This document shows, one piece after another, positions 53,074 to 62,870 of a stretch of 64,000 bases of DNA. Numbering within the stretch: position 1 is the first letter of the stretch; every line of letters starts with the position of its first letter. The position numbers were made by a program, and so were the translations under genes. This stretch comes from Paenibacillus silagei (lineage in GTDB: Bacteria; Bacillota; Bacilli; Paenibacillales; Paenibacillaceae), in the NCBI RefSeq assembly GCF_017874735.1, contig NZ_JAGGLV010000020.1, positions 1 to 64,000 of the forward strand, written 5' to 3'. The notes under the pieces were generated by a model, which was not told where the DNA came from, did not search any database, and saw only the letters and a program-made list of their open reading frames with translations.

Positions 53074-53949
53074 GTGAACTATAAGGATTCAGTAATCAAG
53101 GCTATTTCCTATATTGAGAATCATCTGACCGATGAAAGTTTAAGCGCCAAGGTTTCGGAGGCTGCCGGCTATTCGCCTTACCATTTTCACAGGATCTTCC
53201 TGTCAGTGACCCGATGCTCCGTCTCAGAGTACATCCGTAAGCGGAGATTGACACATGCGGCATACGACTTATTTCATACCCGCCAAAGGATTATAGATAT
53301 TGCCATCCAGTACCGATTCGAGTCCCAGGAATCCTTCGCCCGGGCCTTTCGGAAAATGTTCTCCATCTCGCCGGGACAATTTCGCAAGCAAAGGGACATG
53401 AAAGACACGTTGTTCCGGGCCATGGAGAAGCTTCCTTTGGATGAAGCGGGGCTGCAACATTTGAATACCGGTATTTCCCTCGTGCCAGCTTTTGTCTGCC
53501 TGGACAACCTGCATTTGGTCGGCATGTCGATACCGGGTGTCAATTCGGACGAGGTCGGAATGCTATGGCGGAGCTTTAGGCAGCGTGTGTTTGAAATTAC
53601 GCGCAAGCCGGATACGGAAGACCTGTTTTATGCGGTCATTGAACTTACGGGCGAGCAGTGGGAGGTTACTTATACCGCTTGTGTCGAGGCGGCCAGCGAG
53701 GAGAGTACGGTTCCCTTGGGAATGGCCGCTAAGCTGCTGCCCGCGGCAACTTATGCGGTTTTTACTCATAAGGGAACATTAGCGAGGCTCAACGATACGT
53801 TCCAATACATTTACGAGACGTGGTTACCCCAGTCTGGCAGCGTTCGTACGAATGCCCCGGAGTTCGCACGTTACGACCAGCGGTATCTGGGACCGACGAA
53901 CGAGGATTCGGTATTGGACATATATATTCCCGTTAGCCCGCCAGCTTAG
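53074..53949 (+). CDS. AraC-family regulator with GyrI-like effector domain
   Basis: A 291-residue regulator. The N-terminal double helix-turn-helix (SLSAKVSEAAGYSPYHFHRIF and IIDIAIQYRFESQESFARAFRK) is followed by a C-terminal GyrI-like/AraC effector-binding domain of about 155 residues, as in SoxS/Rob-type multidrug-sensing proteins. The start is GTG at 53074 with GGAGG 7 bases upstream. It is followed 33 bases later by an alpha/beta hydrolase gene in the same direction, probably its target. Confidence 0.9.
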   Translation: MNYKDSVIKAISYIENHLTDESLSAKVSEAAGYSPYHFHRIFLSVTRCSVSEYIRKRRLTHAAYDLFHTRQRIIDIAIQYRFESQESFARAFRKMFSISPGQFRKQRDMKDTLFRAMEKLPLDEAGLQHLNTGISLVPAFVCLDNLHLVGMSIPGVNSDEVGMLWRSFRQRVFEITRKPDTEDLFYAVIELTGEQWEVTYTACVEAASEESTVPLGMAAKLLPAATYAVFTHKGTLARLNDTFQYIYETWLPQSGSVRTNAPEFARYDQRYLGPTNEDSVLDIYIPVSPPA

Positions 53950-53982
53950 GAGCGTACCGCTCAAGGAGAGGAAGAATTTAAG

Positions 53983-54879
53983 ATGAACACAGAAGCATAT
54001 ATGAATGAAGGATACGCAGGATGCTGCGAGGTACAAATTACAGATAACTCTTTGAGGGTGACCTATCCTATGATCGTGATGTATCCGACAGACGTACCGG
54101 AACAGGCGGACCGTCTAGGGCAATACCCGTTGGAAGTGGCCAGAGACGCGGCGCCGAGGGAGGGGAAGTTTCGGCTGGTCCTCATGTCACACGGTACAGG
54201 CGGTTCGCCGTTTGTGTACGGGTCGCTTGCCCGGCATTTGGCACGCAGCGGCTTTATCGTTGGCCTGCCCGAACATCCGCATAATAACCGGAACGATAAT
54301 AGTTGGGAAGGTACGGTCCCTAACCTCACCTATCGCCCCCGGCATCTTCGCATGGCCGCCGACTGGTTTTTTGAAGATGAGAGGTTCAAGGGGCTTATCC
54401 GGCCGGGAAGCTTCTCGGTCATCGGGCATTCCATGGGCGGCTACACCGCGCTGGCAGCAGCTGGCGGCATCCCAACCTCCTTTCCTAATGAGAGCCCAAA
54501 CGGAAAGCAGCAGCAAATCAATGTTCCTCTGGATTCGCGAATCCAGTCCCTAATTTTACTGGCCCCGGCGTCCGTCTGGTTCCGGAATGAGGGGGCATTA
54601 AGCGGCGTTCGTCTCCCCATTCTCATGCTGGACGCGGAGCGGGACCCGTACACCCCTCCATTTCACGCACAGATCATCTTGAATGGTGTTGCCGAACCAC
54701 GGATGATTCACTATCGGACGGTGGAGAATGCCGGACACTTTTCCTTCCTGAGTCCTTTTCCGGCTGCGATGATTTCACCCGCCTTCCCCCCCTCACAGGA
54801 CCCGCCAGGCTTTGATCGTGTGCAATTTCACGAAGCGCTGAAGACCGAGGTAGTACAGTTTCTGTTGACTTATGATTAG
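53983..54879 (+). CDS. Alpha/beta hydrolase (dienelactone / PAF-acetylhydrolase-like)
   Basis: A 298-residue cytosolic hydrolase. The nucleophile elbow is GHSMGGYTA, the oxyanion region lies in LMSHGTGGSPFVYG, and the likely acid and base are in LDAERDPYTPP and NAGHFSF. The form matches predicted dienelactone hydrolases of the YcjY/PAF-acetylhydrolase type. AAGGAGAGG lies upstream. It forms an operon with the AraC-type regulator. The substrate is unknown. Confidence 0.85.
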   Translation: MNTEAYMNEGYAGCCEVQITDNSLRVTYPMIVMYPTDVPEQADRLGQYPLEVARDAAPREGKFRLVLMSHGTGGSPFVYGSLARHLARSGFIVGLPEHPHNNRNDNSWEGTVPNLTYRPRHLRMAADWFFEDERFKGLIRPGSFSVIGHSMGGYTALAAAGGIPTSFPNESPNGKQQQINVPLDSRIQSLILLAPASVWFRNEGALSGVRLPILMLDAERDPYTPPFHAQIILNGVAEPRMIHYRTVENAGHFSFLSPFPAAMISPAFPPSQDPPGFDRVQFHEALKTEVVQFLLTYD

Positions 54880-54896
54880 GAAACGAAATGTATCGC

Positions 54897-54935
54897 AAGA
54901 GGCTCTGCTTCTCTCGGGGAAACGCGGAGCCTCTT
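54897..54935. terminator. Bidirectional hairpin between convergent genes
   Basis: AAGAGGCTC and GAGCCTCTT form a 9-bp stem with a GC-rich loop between the hydrolase gene and the convergent response regulator gene. The U tracts are weak. Confidence 0.65.
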
Positions 54936-54941
54936 CCGATC

Positions 54942-56531
54942 CTAGTGCTTATGTTTGGAACGGTAGGCTGCCGGGGTTTCGCCTGTCCATTTTTTGAACA
55001 CAGTGGAGAAATAGGAGAGGGTATCGAAGCCGGTATCCATGGCAATCTCCCCGATGCTCGCCGTGCTCTCCACCAGCCTCTGCTTCGCCGCTCTGATCCG
55101 GCAGTCGTTCAGGTACTCCTTCACGCTCTGGCCGGTCCCGTGCTTGAACACCTTGGCCAGATAATCCGCGGTCAGATATACGCTTGCGGCAACATCCTCC
55201 CGGCTGAGGTCCTGGGTATAGTGCTCCTGAATGAACCGTTTGGCCCGCTCGACCACCCCTTCGGACTGCAGCACTTCCTTAATGGAATCCAGCGTCTTAT
55301 CCGTCAGCGCCTGGGCCCATTTCATGAAGTCGAACACGCTGCTCTCGGCATCCTGGGCCAATTGCTGGCTGAGCTCGCCCTCGAAGAGGCGGTGGGCTTG
55401 AATGTGGTGCCGCGCGAGCAGCGAATAGACCACCTGAAGCAGGTCCTCGCGGATCGAATGGAGCGTAGCCGCATCCAGCTTGTTCAGACTCGTCAGCAGC
55501 TCCAGTTCTTTCTTGAGCCGGTTCACAATCTGCGCCTTCTCCTTCTGGACGAACAGCAGAGTGAACAGCTCCGTATCCAGGGTGAAGCGCTCGGTCAGAT
55601 CTACCTGGAAGGGCTTATTCGGCAAATGCAGCTTCCCCCGGAAAATAATGTTCGCCTCGTCCGCCTGCTCCAGCTCCGTCTTAAGCTGCGCCAGGCGGGA
55701 GATCGCCGCAGGCTCACTGAAGTAACAGGTAGCCGTACATTTCAGATACTGTCTGGACAGCCGGATGATTTCTCCGGCGCTCACTTCCAGCTCCTTCATA
55801 TCCTCCGGACTCTCCACAATGATCGCATTGTAGAATACTTTATCGACCTGATAGGCAATCATCCGGCCGCTGCCCACCCGGCTGCTGAGAATTTCAGAGA
55901 CCAGGTTCGAGAGGGCATAATGGAAGATGCTCTCATCCCATTCCCGTTCAATCTGGGAGCGGGGAACACTTACCAGCAGCAGCCTGTATTCTGCATACAC
56001 CGGGATGGACAGCTCCCGCTTCTGCACCTCACTCTGGATCAGCTGTGGCCGGGGAGAGATTGTCGCCGTCAGCACATCGCTCCAGAAGCTGCGTTCTATC
56101 AGATCCTGGTTCTTCAGCCACGCATGGCCCAGCTTGCTGTATTCGCCTAACATGATTTTGTTCTTCAGCGTATCCATAGACTTGCGCAGCGCCGCTTCCA
56201 GCTCCTGCTTGTCCAGCGGCTTGACCAGATACGAGTCTGCGTCATATGAGATCGCCTGGGAGGCGAAGGTGAAGCTCTCATGACAGGTCAGGAAGATGAA
56301 TCCGCCCTCATATTGACGCTCTCTGGCCCACTTGATCAACTCAATGCCCGAGCCGCGCGGCATTTCAATATCGCAAATCATCAGATCCGGCTCGCCGTGC
56401 TCGAAGAGTTGCTTCGCATCCTGTATATTATGAGCGGTTAGCACTTCCGTAATTCCGAATTCCTCCCAATTCACAATACCGCGCAACGCTTCAATTGTAG
56501 GAATATCATCGTCAATCAGCATACAACGCAT
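54942..56531 (-). CDS. YesN-type response regulator with AraC DNA-binding domain
   Basis: A 529-residue regulator. The receiver has acidic residues at 7-9 and phosphoacceptor D54 (LMICDIEMPRG). A long middle region follows, then the AraC-type double helix-turn-helix (YLAKVFKHGTGQSVKEYL and IGEIAMDTGFDTLSYFSTVFK). It begins 1 base after the kinase stop, so the two are one operon. The nearest matching target is the sugar ABC operon at 52832, whose promoter carries the CAGC-type 21-bp repeat. Confidence 0.9.
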   Translation of the reverse strand: MRCMLIDDDIPTIEALRGIVNWEEFGITEVLTAHNIQDAKQLFEHGEPDLMICDIEMPRGSGIELIKWARERQYEGGFIFLTCHESFTFASQAISYDADSYLVKPLDKQELEAALRKSMDTLKNKIMLGEYSKLGHAWLKNQDLIERSFWSDVLTATISPRPQLIQSEVQKRELSIPVYAEYRLLLVSVPRSQIEREWDESIFHYALSNLVSEILSSRVGSGRMIAYQVDKVFYNAIIVESPEDMKELEVSAGEIIRLSRQYLKCTATCYFSEPAAISRLAQLKTELEQADEANIIFRGKLHLPNKPFQVDLTERFTLDTELFTLLFVQKEKAQIVNRLKKELELLTSLNKLDAATLHSIREDLLQVVYSLLARHHIQAHRLFEGELSQQLAQDAESSVFDFMKWAQALTDKTLDSIKEVLQSEGVVERAKRFIQEHYTQDLSREDVAASVYLTADYLAKVFKHGTGQSVKEYLNDCRIRAAKQRLVESTASIGEIAMDTGFDTLSYFSTVFKKWTGETPAAYRSKHKH

Positions 56532-56532
56532 A

Positions 56533-58251
56533 TTATCCTCCCTCTAAGCCGGGCTGGCCCCATTCGAGTGGCTTCACAGGAATCCATAGCTCAACTCTCG
56601 CACCTGTAGTCTCGATATTCGACAGCTTGAGCAGATCTTCCCGTTTGTAGAGCAGTCTGAGAGTCTTGCGGATATTGGCAATGCCCACTCTGCCTCCGTC
56701 CTCCCCTGCCTCTTCGCGCTCCGGCTGATCCAGCCATTCAGAAGCGAAGCCCGCCCCGTTATCTTCAATGACAATACTGACAAATGGACTATCGTCCCGC
56801 AGCTCCATCCGCACCCTGATGAAAATAGACAGCAGCTCCTGAACGAACATAGCATGCTTGAACGTATTCTCCACAAAGGTCTGAATCATGAATTGGGGAA
56901 CCGGCACCTGCCGCGCTTCCTCCTGCATCTCGATCATGAAAAAAATCTGCTCAGGATAACGGATCTCCTGCATCCGGATATAGTTCTCAGTGTGCCGGAT
57001 CTCCTCCTCCATCGTCACTTCCATCAGCCCTCCTCTGAACATATACCGGAGATGCTCGGAGAGGCAGTGGATCAGGCGGCGGATCTCCTCGTTTTTATTC
57101 TGATAGGTTAGGCTGGTGATCGTTGAGATCGCATTCAGGAAAAAATGGGGCCGGATCTGCATCTGTAGATACTTGATCTCGGCGCGGCTGATTTCGATCT
57201 GTTCTTCATAGGACTGAATCTTCAGATCCTTGATCTCACTGACCATGGACTCCAGCGCATGGAACAGCTTCAGGAATTCCAGGGAATACGGGGTATTCTG
57301 CGGAATCTGGTATTCCAGCTGCCCCTGCTCGACCGCCTTCGCCGCCTTCACCAGCTCCAGAATCGGCCTCAGCACATCTCTCGTCAGGAATCTCAGCACC
57401 AGCGGCACCACGATGACCGAGAGAACCGCCAGCAGGGCGATCCCCCACTGAATCAGCTTCAGGCCCGAGAACAGACTGCCCTTGGCAACCATTTGAGTCA
57501 TCTGCCCGAACTCGCCGATCGGTTCAGATACAATCAGATAATCCCGCTGATACTGCCTGCTTAAGCTCTTAAGCGTCGTATCCCCTTCATTAAGAGAGAT
57601 ATTATTCGCTGCCAGGATCATTCCCTCCGAGTCACTCAGCACATAACGGTTCTTATCATTGCCTCCCCTATCAACCATAGCCAGCAGCGTGTCCGCTTTC
57701 ACCAGCGTTCCGAAGCTGACTCCTGAATAAGTAATGTATTTGAACAAGTAGGACTCGCCGCGGATCTGGAAGACCTTCCATTCCCCGCTATGTTCTGCCG
57801 GAGCCGTACTGAATTTATGCATATTGATAAAATCCACCAGAGCCAGCTTATCCTCCGATTGAATCCGGCGGTTGAACTGCTCCAGCACCAGCTCATCCGA
57901 GAGCCTGATGAACATGCCGTCGCTCGAATTATCGCCTGCTATTTTTGCCTGCAGGCTATTCTTGAGCTGCTGGACCTTGAAATACCGGCTGTTCTCATCC
58001 ATCCCCGCCGAATTCACCGCAGTATCCACGTTATGGTCGAACACCTCAATGAGGTCCTTGGAGAAATTGTTGAAGTTATTATGAATATTGGCCTGATAGA
58101 GGGCCAGTGTATTACGCGAGCTGGTCAGTGCATTGCTCCGCACCACCTCCAGGGAGTAGATGTTACTCAGAACAAGGATGGACAGCAGGATCGCAAGAAT
58201 CACTGTCATCTGCAACGCAAATTTGAACACGATACTGTTGGTTCGGATCAT
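56533..58251 (-). CDS. YesM-type sensor histidine kinase
   Basis: A 572-residue membrane kinase with an N-terminal helix (MTVILAILLSILVLSNIYSL), an extracellular sensor domain and a second helix (IALLAVLSVIVVPLVLRFL). A HAMP domain, the His_kinase motif LQMQIRPHFFLNAIST with the phospho-His, and a HATPase with VGIANIRKTL follow. It is cotranscribed with the YesN-type regulator. Repeat copy C lies upstream. Confidence 0.9.
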   Translation of the reverse strand: MIRTNSIVFKFALQMTVILAILLSILVLSNIYSLEVVRSNALTSSRNTLALYQANIHNNFNNFSKDLIEVFDHNVDTAVNSAGMDENSRYFKVQQLKNSLQAKIAGDNSSDGMFIRLSDELVLEQFNRRIQSEDKLALVDFINMHKFSTAPAEHSGEWKVFQIRGESYLFKYITYSGVSFGTLVKADTLLAMVDRGGNDKNRYVLSDSEGMILAANNISLNEGDTTLKSLSRQYQRDYLIVSEPIGEFGQMTQMVAKGSLFSGLKLIQWGIALLAVLSVIVVPLVLRFLTRDVLRPILELVKAAKAVEQGQLEYQIPQNTPYSLEFLKLFHALESMVSEIKDLKIQSYEEQIEISRAEIKYLQMQIRPHFFLNAISTITSLTYQNKNEEIRRLIHCLSEHLRYMFRGGLMEVTMEEEIRHTENYIRMQEIRYPEQIFFMIEMQEEARQVPVPQFMIQTFVENTFKHAMFVQELLSIFIRVRMELRDDSPFVSIVIEDNGAGFASEWLDQPEREEAGEDGGRVGIANIRKTLRLLYKREDLLKLSNIETTGARVELWIPVKPLEWGQPGLEGG

Positions 58252-58376
58252 CCCCGCCTCTTCCTTTCCCCGGAATTCAGCACGCCCCTGAGCCGATACC
58301 TTCTTAGGCCGGACCCAGGGGCGTATAAGTATGCAATTTGCGATTGAGTACGTGAAAATTATTAGTATTGGGATAG

Positions 58377-58520
58377 CCGTGACTCCAGAGAAGTTTTGGA
58401 CTTCCGGCCGCTGTTGTGTTTGAATTTCCTGAATTAAACCGCACTATGCGGTAGAAATTCAAACACAAAGGCGGACGCTACCGCTCCTACAGTTCCAAAA
58501 TTCCCTTCCGCCACTTTTCC
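58377..58520. repeat. Interspersed palindromic repeat, copy C
   Basis: Third copy of the family. The arm TTGTGTTTGAATTTC (58414-58428) pairs perfectly with GAAATTCAAACACAA (58454-58468), and the apical stem is ACCGCA/TGCGGT with loop CTA. Relative to copy B, four base pairs differ and each change is matched on the opposite arm. It lies between the kinase start and the convergent esterase stop. Confidence 0.85.
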
Positions 58521-58530
58521 CAATTATTAA

Positions 58531-59337
58531 TCAGCTCACAGGAGCAGCCGCCCAATCCAGCGCAGCTTCAATATGCTTATCCCAGTATGCCCAGTTATGA
58601 TCGCCAGGGCCTTCTTCATAGTAATGGGCGGCCTGCTCGCCTTCCAGGAACTGATGGAACCGGCGGTTCACATCCAGCAGCATATCCTCGGTTCCGCATG
58701 CCATATACAGCTCCGGCAGGGCAAGTCCCTGCGCTTTCACATCACGCACCAGCTGCTCAGGGTCTTTGTCGCTGCCAAGCAGCCTACTCAGATCGCCGAA
58801 GACGCTGGCATAGTAGGAATAACTGGCAATTCCGTCTTTATAGTCTGGGGAAATATTGGCAACTCTATACGGAATTAAGGCCGAGGATAAGGCGATGATC
58901 CGGCCGAAGCGCTCCGCGTATTTCAGGCCGTTGCGGATTGCCCCGTAGCCGCCCATGGATAAGCCGCCGATCCAGGTATCCTCTCTGGCTGCTGATAGCG
59001 GGAACAGCTTGCGGGTGAAGTCTACCAGCTCCCTGCCGATATACTCACCGTAATATTCTTCCCGGAGTTCATCGTTTACATAGAAGCGGTTCTCCCCGGC
59101 CGGCATGAATACTGCCACCTGATGCCTGTCTGCCAGCTCCCTGATCCTGGAGAAGTTCAGCCAGTCGTTCTGGCTGCCGGAGAAGCCGTGCAGCAGATAG
59201 AGTGATCTCAAGGGCTGGCCCGACCAGGCCGGCAATCCCCAGCCCTCCGGCAGATCCACTGGCAATATGGCCTGGATCGTGACCTCCCGCTTCAGACTTG
59301 CCGAGAACAGGCTGATTTGCATTGTAGCCATCATCAT
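58531..59337 (-). CDS. Esterase of the tributyrin esterase / S-formylglutathione hydrolase group
   Basis: A 268-residue cytosolic alpha/beta hydrolase. The oxyanion loop is LYLLHGFSGSQNDW, the nucleophile elbow is GLSMGGYGA, the acid is in CGTEDML and the catalytic His is in GPGDHNWAYW. The family (EstA of lactic acid bacteria) cleaves short acyl esters, often acetyl groups from sugars. It lies 20 bases after the sucrose phosphorylase gene in the same operon, so deacetylation of carbohydrates is plausible. Confidence 0.85.
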   Translation of the reverse strand: MMMATMQISLFSASLKREVTIQAILPVDLPEGWGLPAWSGQPLRSLYLLHGFSGSQNDWLNFSRIRELADRHQVAVFMPAGENRFYVNDELREEYYGEYIGRELVDFTRKLFPLSAAREDTWIGGLSMGGYGAIRNGLKYAERFGRIIALSSALIPYRVANISPDYKDGIASYSYYASVFGDLSRLLGSDKDPEQLVRDVKAQGLALPELYMACGTEDMLLDVNRRFHQFLEGEQAAHYYEEGPGDHNWAYWDKHIEAALDWAAAPVS

Positions 59338-59357
59338 TCCCCCTTAACGAATTAGAA

Positions 59358-60824
59358 TCAGACCCAGTATACCGCTTCTTGTCCCTGCTGATCTATATAT
59401 TCGATAACAGTCTTATAATTCTGCAGGTTAATATGCAGCCGGCAATATGCTGCTCCCTGCTCCCACATCAGCCTGATTTCATCCGCCTCTGCCTCCAGCA
59501 CCCGGAAGGTTCCATGGAAGGCGCTATATTCATTGCGGAAGCGGACCAGCTTCATCAGACGCTGCACGACCTCCCGCTCACTCTCCGTTTCAATTTCCTC
59601 TAGCGTATAGTTATGGCGGTTAATCTCCCGGCCTTCCCCCGTCAGGGCGACCTGCTCCAGATCATTTCGGCCAGCCAGCAAGCCTACATAATAGACCTGC
59701 GGAATACCCGGTACGAAGAATTGAATCGCCCTTGCTGCCAGGTACGCATTGTCATCCTCATTCAGTGCGCTGTAATAGGTGCAGCGGATCTGATGGACAT
59801 CGAAGCCATCCGGGGCCTTATGCTCCTCGGACAGAATCAGGCTCAGGTTCGCCCCGCGCTCCACGCAGAGATCCACCAGCTCCCGCGCTTCCTTGGTATC
59901 AATCAGCTCGTCCAGATCCGGCTTCACCGGAACACCGTCATGACAGTCCAGCATCGTGAACTGCTTAGGCGAACGGGTCCGCAGATAGTCGTACAGCGCC
60001 GTATTGGATCTGCCGGTAAGCGCCTCAAGCACGCGGTAAGGCAGAATGAAATCATAGATCCAGCAGCCGTATTCCGATAGCTTGGTCTGGATACTGTGAT
60101 GCGCATGTACCTCCGGCAGCAGCTCTATATCCAGCGAGTCGGCCATCTCTTTGATCCAGTCCAGGAATTCATAGATCTCCGGCTCCACATAGAAACAACT
60201 GGTGCCCAGCTTCTTGATCACGTACCCGACCGCATCCAGCCTGACAATCTTGACATTCTGTTCTTTGAAGTTCAGGAAGAACTGCCGCAGCAGGTCGCGG
60301 GTGAGCGGAGAATGGATATCCAGATCAATCTGCTCGGAAGGATCCGTTTTGCCAAAAGTGGTCCAGACCTTCTCTTCCACCCCTCCGGAGGTAGTGAACG
60401 TAGAATAAGGCAGCGGCCGCCGCAGGAACATCTTCTCAATATCCGTACGCACAGGCTCGCCATTCTCCCAGATCTTGTCCAGGGTGATGAACAGATTCGC
60501 ATATTCCGAAGCCCGGCCATGCTCCAGGAAGTCCTGGAAATACGGCGATTGCCTGGAGATATGATTGACCATCAGATCCACCAGCACATCGAATTCTTCC
60601 CCGATGCTGCGGATGTCCTCCCAGCTGCCGAATTCCGGCTCAATCTCCAGATAAGTCAGCGGCGCAAAGCCGCGGTCCCCCGAAGAAGGAAAGGGCGGAA
60701 GGATGTGAATCCCCCCGGCAAACAGCCCGGCGAAGGGACCGCGCAGCACCTGATGGAGCTGCTTCAGGTCTCCGCCCAGGGAATCGGGATAGGTAATTAA
60801 CTGTACTTGATTCTTCAGTGTCAT
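59358..60824 (-). CDS. Sucrose phosphorylase (GH13 subfamily 18)
   Basis: A 488-residue enzyme that turns sucrose and phosphate into glucose 1-phosphate and fructose. The start LITYPDSLGGDLKQLHQVL, GGIHILPPFPSSGDRGFAP, the nucleophile Asp in IVRLDAVGYVIKK, the acid/base Glu in LLPEVHAHH and the transition-state Asp in MLDCHDG match GH13_18. Close relatives act on sucrose 6'-phosphate or glucosylglycerate, so the acceptor sugar is not certain. The start at 60824 has AGGAGG 9 bases upstream. The PfkB kinase directly before it would phosphorylate released fructose. Confidence 0.87.
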   Translation of the reverse strand: MTLKNQVQLITYPDSLGGDLKQLHQVLRGPFAGLFAGGIHILPPFPSSGDRGFAPLTYLEIEPEFGSWEDIRSIGEEFDVLVDLMVNHISRQSPYFQDFLEHGRASEYANLFITLDKIWENGEPVRTDIEKMFLRRPLPYSTFTTSGGVEEKVWTTFGKTDPSEQIDLDIHSPLTRDLLRQFFLNFKEQNVKIVRLDAVGYVIKKLGTSCFYVEPEIYEFLDWIKEMADSLDIELLPEVHAHHSIQTKLSEYGCWIYDFILPYRVLEALTGRSNTALYDYLRTRSPKQFTMLDCHDGVPVKPDLDELIDTKEARELVDLCVERGANLSLILSEEHKAPDGFDVHQIRCTYYSALNEDDNAYLAARAIQFFVPGIPQVYYVGLLAGRNDLEQVALTGEGREINRHNYTLEEIETESEREVVQRLMKLVRFRNEYSAFHGTFRVLEAEADEIRLMWEQGAAYCRLHINLQNYKTVIEYIDQQGQEAVYWV

Positions 60825-60837
60825 CTTAAGAAGCCTC

Positions 60838-61794
60838 CTACAGGTTGAATTGTTGCTTAATGACCGCAAGCGCAGGCAGATCGACTACCGCACCGGTGAA
60901 TTTCAGTTTGTACGCGCTGACAGCAGATCCAAGCTCCAGCGCTTCTGTGAGCGTATACCCTTTGATAATAGCTGTATAGAATCCGGACCAGAAGGCATCT
61001 CCTGCTCCCGTCGTATCTTCAATCTGCGTCGCCTTGGTCGCAAACGACATCGTTTCGTTGCCGGTGGAGACGAGTGCCCCGTCCTTGCCCAGCGTCAGAA
61101 TGACCAGCTTCGCGCCAAGCGCAAGGAATCTGGCGATCTGCTCCTCCGGCGTGCCGGGACCGAACAGACGCTCAGCGTCATCCTCGGAAGGCTTGATGAT
61201 ATCCACCTTCGGGATGATGCTTTTGACATACGCTACCCCGTCCTCCCCCTTCTGCCAGATCGAGGGATGATAGTTGGGATCGAAGCCGATCAGCACCTTA
61301 TGCTTCCGCGCCGTCTGGATCACCCGCTCCACCGCCCTACGGGATGGGGTCCTGGAGATCGGCCAGCAGGAGAAGTGGACAATTCTGGAATGAATCAAGG
61401 CTTGCTCCAGCGCCTCATTGTACTCCAGCCGGTAATCCGCTGCACGGTAAAAGATCGGAACCGGCGTAGCCTGACTCTTGGTAATCACCACCATACTGGT
61501 AGAATCATCGACCTGCTGGATGCCGCTTGTCGCCATTCCGGCGCTCTGCAGCCGGTTGATCAGATAGTTGCCCAGGCTATCCCTGCCCACCGCCGAAGCC
61601 ACATGCGACCGGATGCCCAGCTTCCCCGCATTAATGGCAATATTTGAAGGCGATCCGCCAAAATAACGGGTATATCCATCACTTACCGTATCCTCGCCGT
61701 ATTCATTGGAGATCATATCCACGAGCAGCTCGCCCACTGTTAACACATCGTTCGCCTTATCTTCAAATGGTATTGTCTCTCCGAGTTTAAACAC
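60838..61794 (-). CDS. PfkB-family carbohydrate kinase, probable fructokinase
   Basis: A 318-residue ribokinase-fold enzyme. The N-terminal VGELLVDMISNEYG and the GGSPSNIAINAGKLG motif bind the sugar, and DTTGAGDAFWSGF carries the catalytic Asp and anion hole. The start is probably GTG at 61794, where AAGGGGG is 7 bases upstream; GTG at 61800 is too close. It is followed 13 bases later by sucrose phosphorylase, which supports fructose as substrate. A TGTGTACACA palindrome lies upstream at 61850-61859. Confidence 0.87.
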   Translation of the reverse strand: MFKLGETIPFEDKANDVLTVGELLVDMISNEYGEDTVSDGYTRYFGGSPSNIAINAGKLGIRSHVASAVGRDSLGNYLINRLQSAGMATSGIQQVDDSTSMVVITKSQATPVPIFYRAADYRLEYNEALEQALIHSRIVHFSCWPISRTPSRRAVERVIQTARKHKVLIGFDPNYHPSIWQKGEDGVAYVKSIIPKVDIIKPSEDDAERLFGPGTPEEQIARFLALGAKLVILTLGKDGALVSTGNETMSFATKATQIEDTTGAGDAFWSGFYTAIIKGYTLTEALELGSAVSAYKLKFTGAVVDLPALAVIKQQFNL

Positions 61795-61891
61795 CCGCAC
61801 TCCCCCTTGGTACTCCAGTATCCTTGTGTCATATCCATTCTATGGTCTCTGTGTACACAATACTTTCAAAAACCCGTCCTCTTTTTACAAT

Positions 61892-62824
61892 TTAAGAGTT
61901 CAAGGCTCTTGCCAGGGCATGGATGTATCCCTCTCTGGCTCTGCGGCTGACTTCGGCTGCAGGGACAACATGCTCGAAGCCATGATAGCCCCCCGGGTAG
62001 AGATGAAATTCCACTTCTACACCGGCCTGTGCCAGCCGGGCCACATATTCAATCGTCTCATCACGGAACGGGTCGAGCTGTCCGACGCAGATATAGGCGG
62101 GCGGAAGTCCCGCCAGTTGATCCGCACGGCCGGGTGCCGCATACGGGGAGGTGTCTGCGCCTCCGGCAGGGCCGCCCAGGTACATCTCCCACGCCACCAG
62201 GTTGTTCGCCCGGTTCCACACCGCCGGGTGTGTGACCTCATAACTCGAAGGTGTAATGTTGCGGTCATCCAGCATCGGATACAGCGGAAGCTGGAAGCAG
62301 AGGGCAGGACCGCCCTTGTCTCTCGCCATCAGGGCCAGAGCCGCTGCCAGACCGCCGCCTGCACTCGCTCCGCCAACGGCAATCCGGGCCAAATCGATGC
62401 TCAGCCCATTGTTGATATCGGCCAGCCACACAAGCGCTGCATAAGAGTCCTCAATGGCTGCCGGGTACGGATGCTCCGGGGCAAGCCGGTAATCGGGCGA
62501 CACGACCACACAGTTGGCCGCGAGGACGAAGCTCTCGCATAACGCATCGTCACCGCACGGCTGGCCCAGAATATAGCCGCCGCCATGGGTCCAGAGCAGG
62601 GCAGGCAGCTTATGTTCACTTCGCTGAGCCGGTTCATAAATTCTGACCCGAACTGGCCCGGAACCGGCAATCAGAACCCGTTCCGTAATGCGGACGCAGT
62701 CCGACGTTTCAGTAGGCGGCGGAACCATATTCCGGGCTGCGGCCAGATCCTCCGGCAAATGCAGCGGCGGCAGGCCAGCGATCCCTTCCCGTAAATCCGG
62801 GGCTACGCGGTAAATGAAATCCAT
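61892..62824 (-). CDS. Alpha/beta hydrolase of the hormone-sensitive lipase group
   Basis: A 310-residue esterase. The HGGGY oxyanion motif, the nucleophile in GGASAGGGLAAALA, and the acid and His in QLDPFRDE and YPGGYHGFEH are visible. It acts on short-chain esters; the natural substrate is unknown. The start at 62824 has GGAGG 8 bases upstream; the longer frame would overlap the LacI gene. It lies between the LacI-type regulator and the PfkB gene on the same strand. Confidence 0.85.
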   Translation of the reverse strand: MDFIYRVAPDLREGIAGLPPLHLPEDLAAARNMVPPPTETSDCVRITERVLIAGSGPVRVRIYEPAQRSEHKLPALLWTHGGGYILGQPCGDDALCESFVLAANCVVVSPDYRLAPEHPYPAAIEDSYAALVWLADINNGLSIDLARIAVGGASAGGGLAAALALMARDKGGPALCFQLPLYPMLDDRNITPSSYEVTHPAVWNRANNLVAWEMYLGGPAGGADTSPYAAPGRADQLAGLPPAYICVGQLDPFRDETIEYVARLAQAGVEVEFHLYPGGYHGFEHVVPAAEVSRRAREGYIHALARALNS

Positions 62825-62870
62825 ATATATTTCCTCCATATCGTTCGAATGTGAATGAATCCTGCGTGCT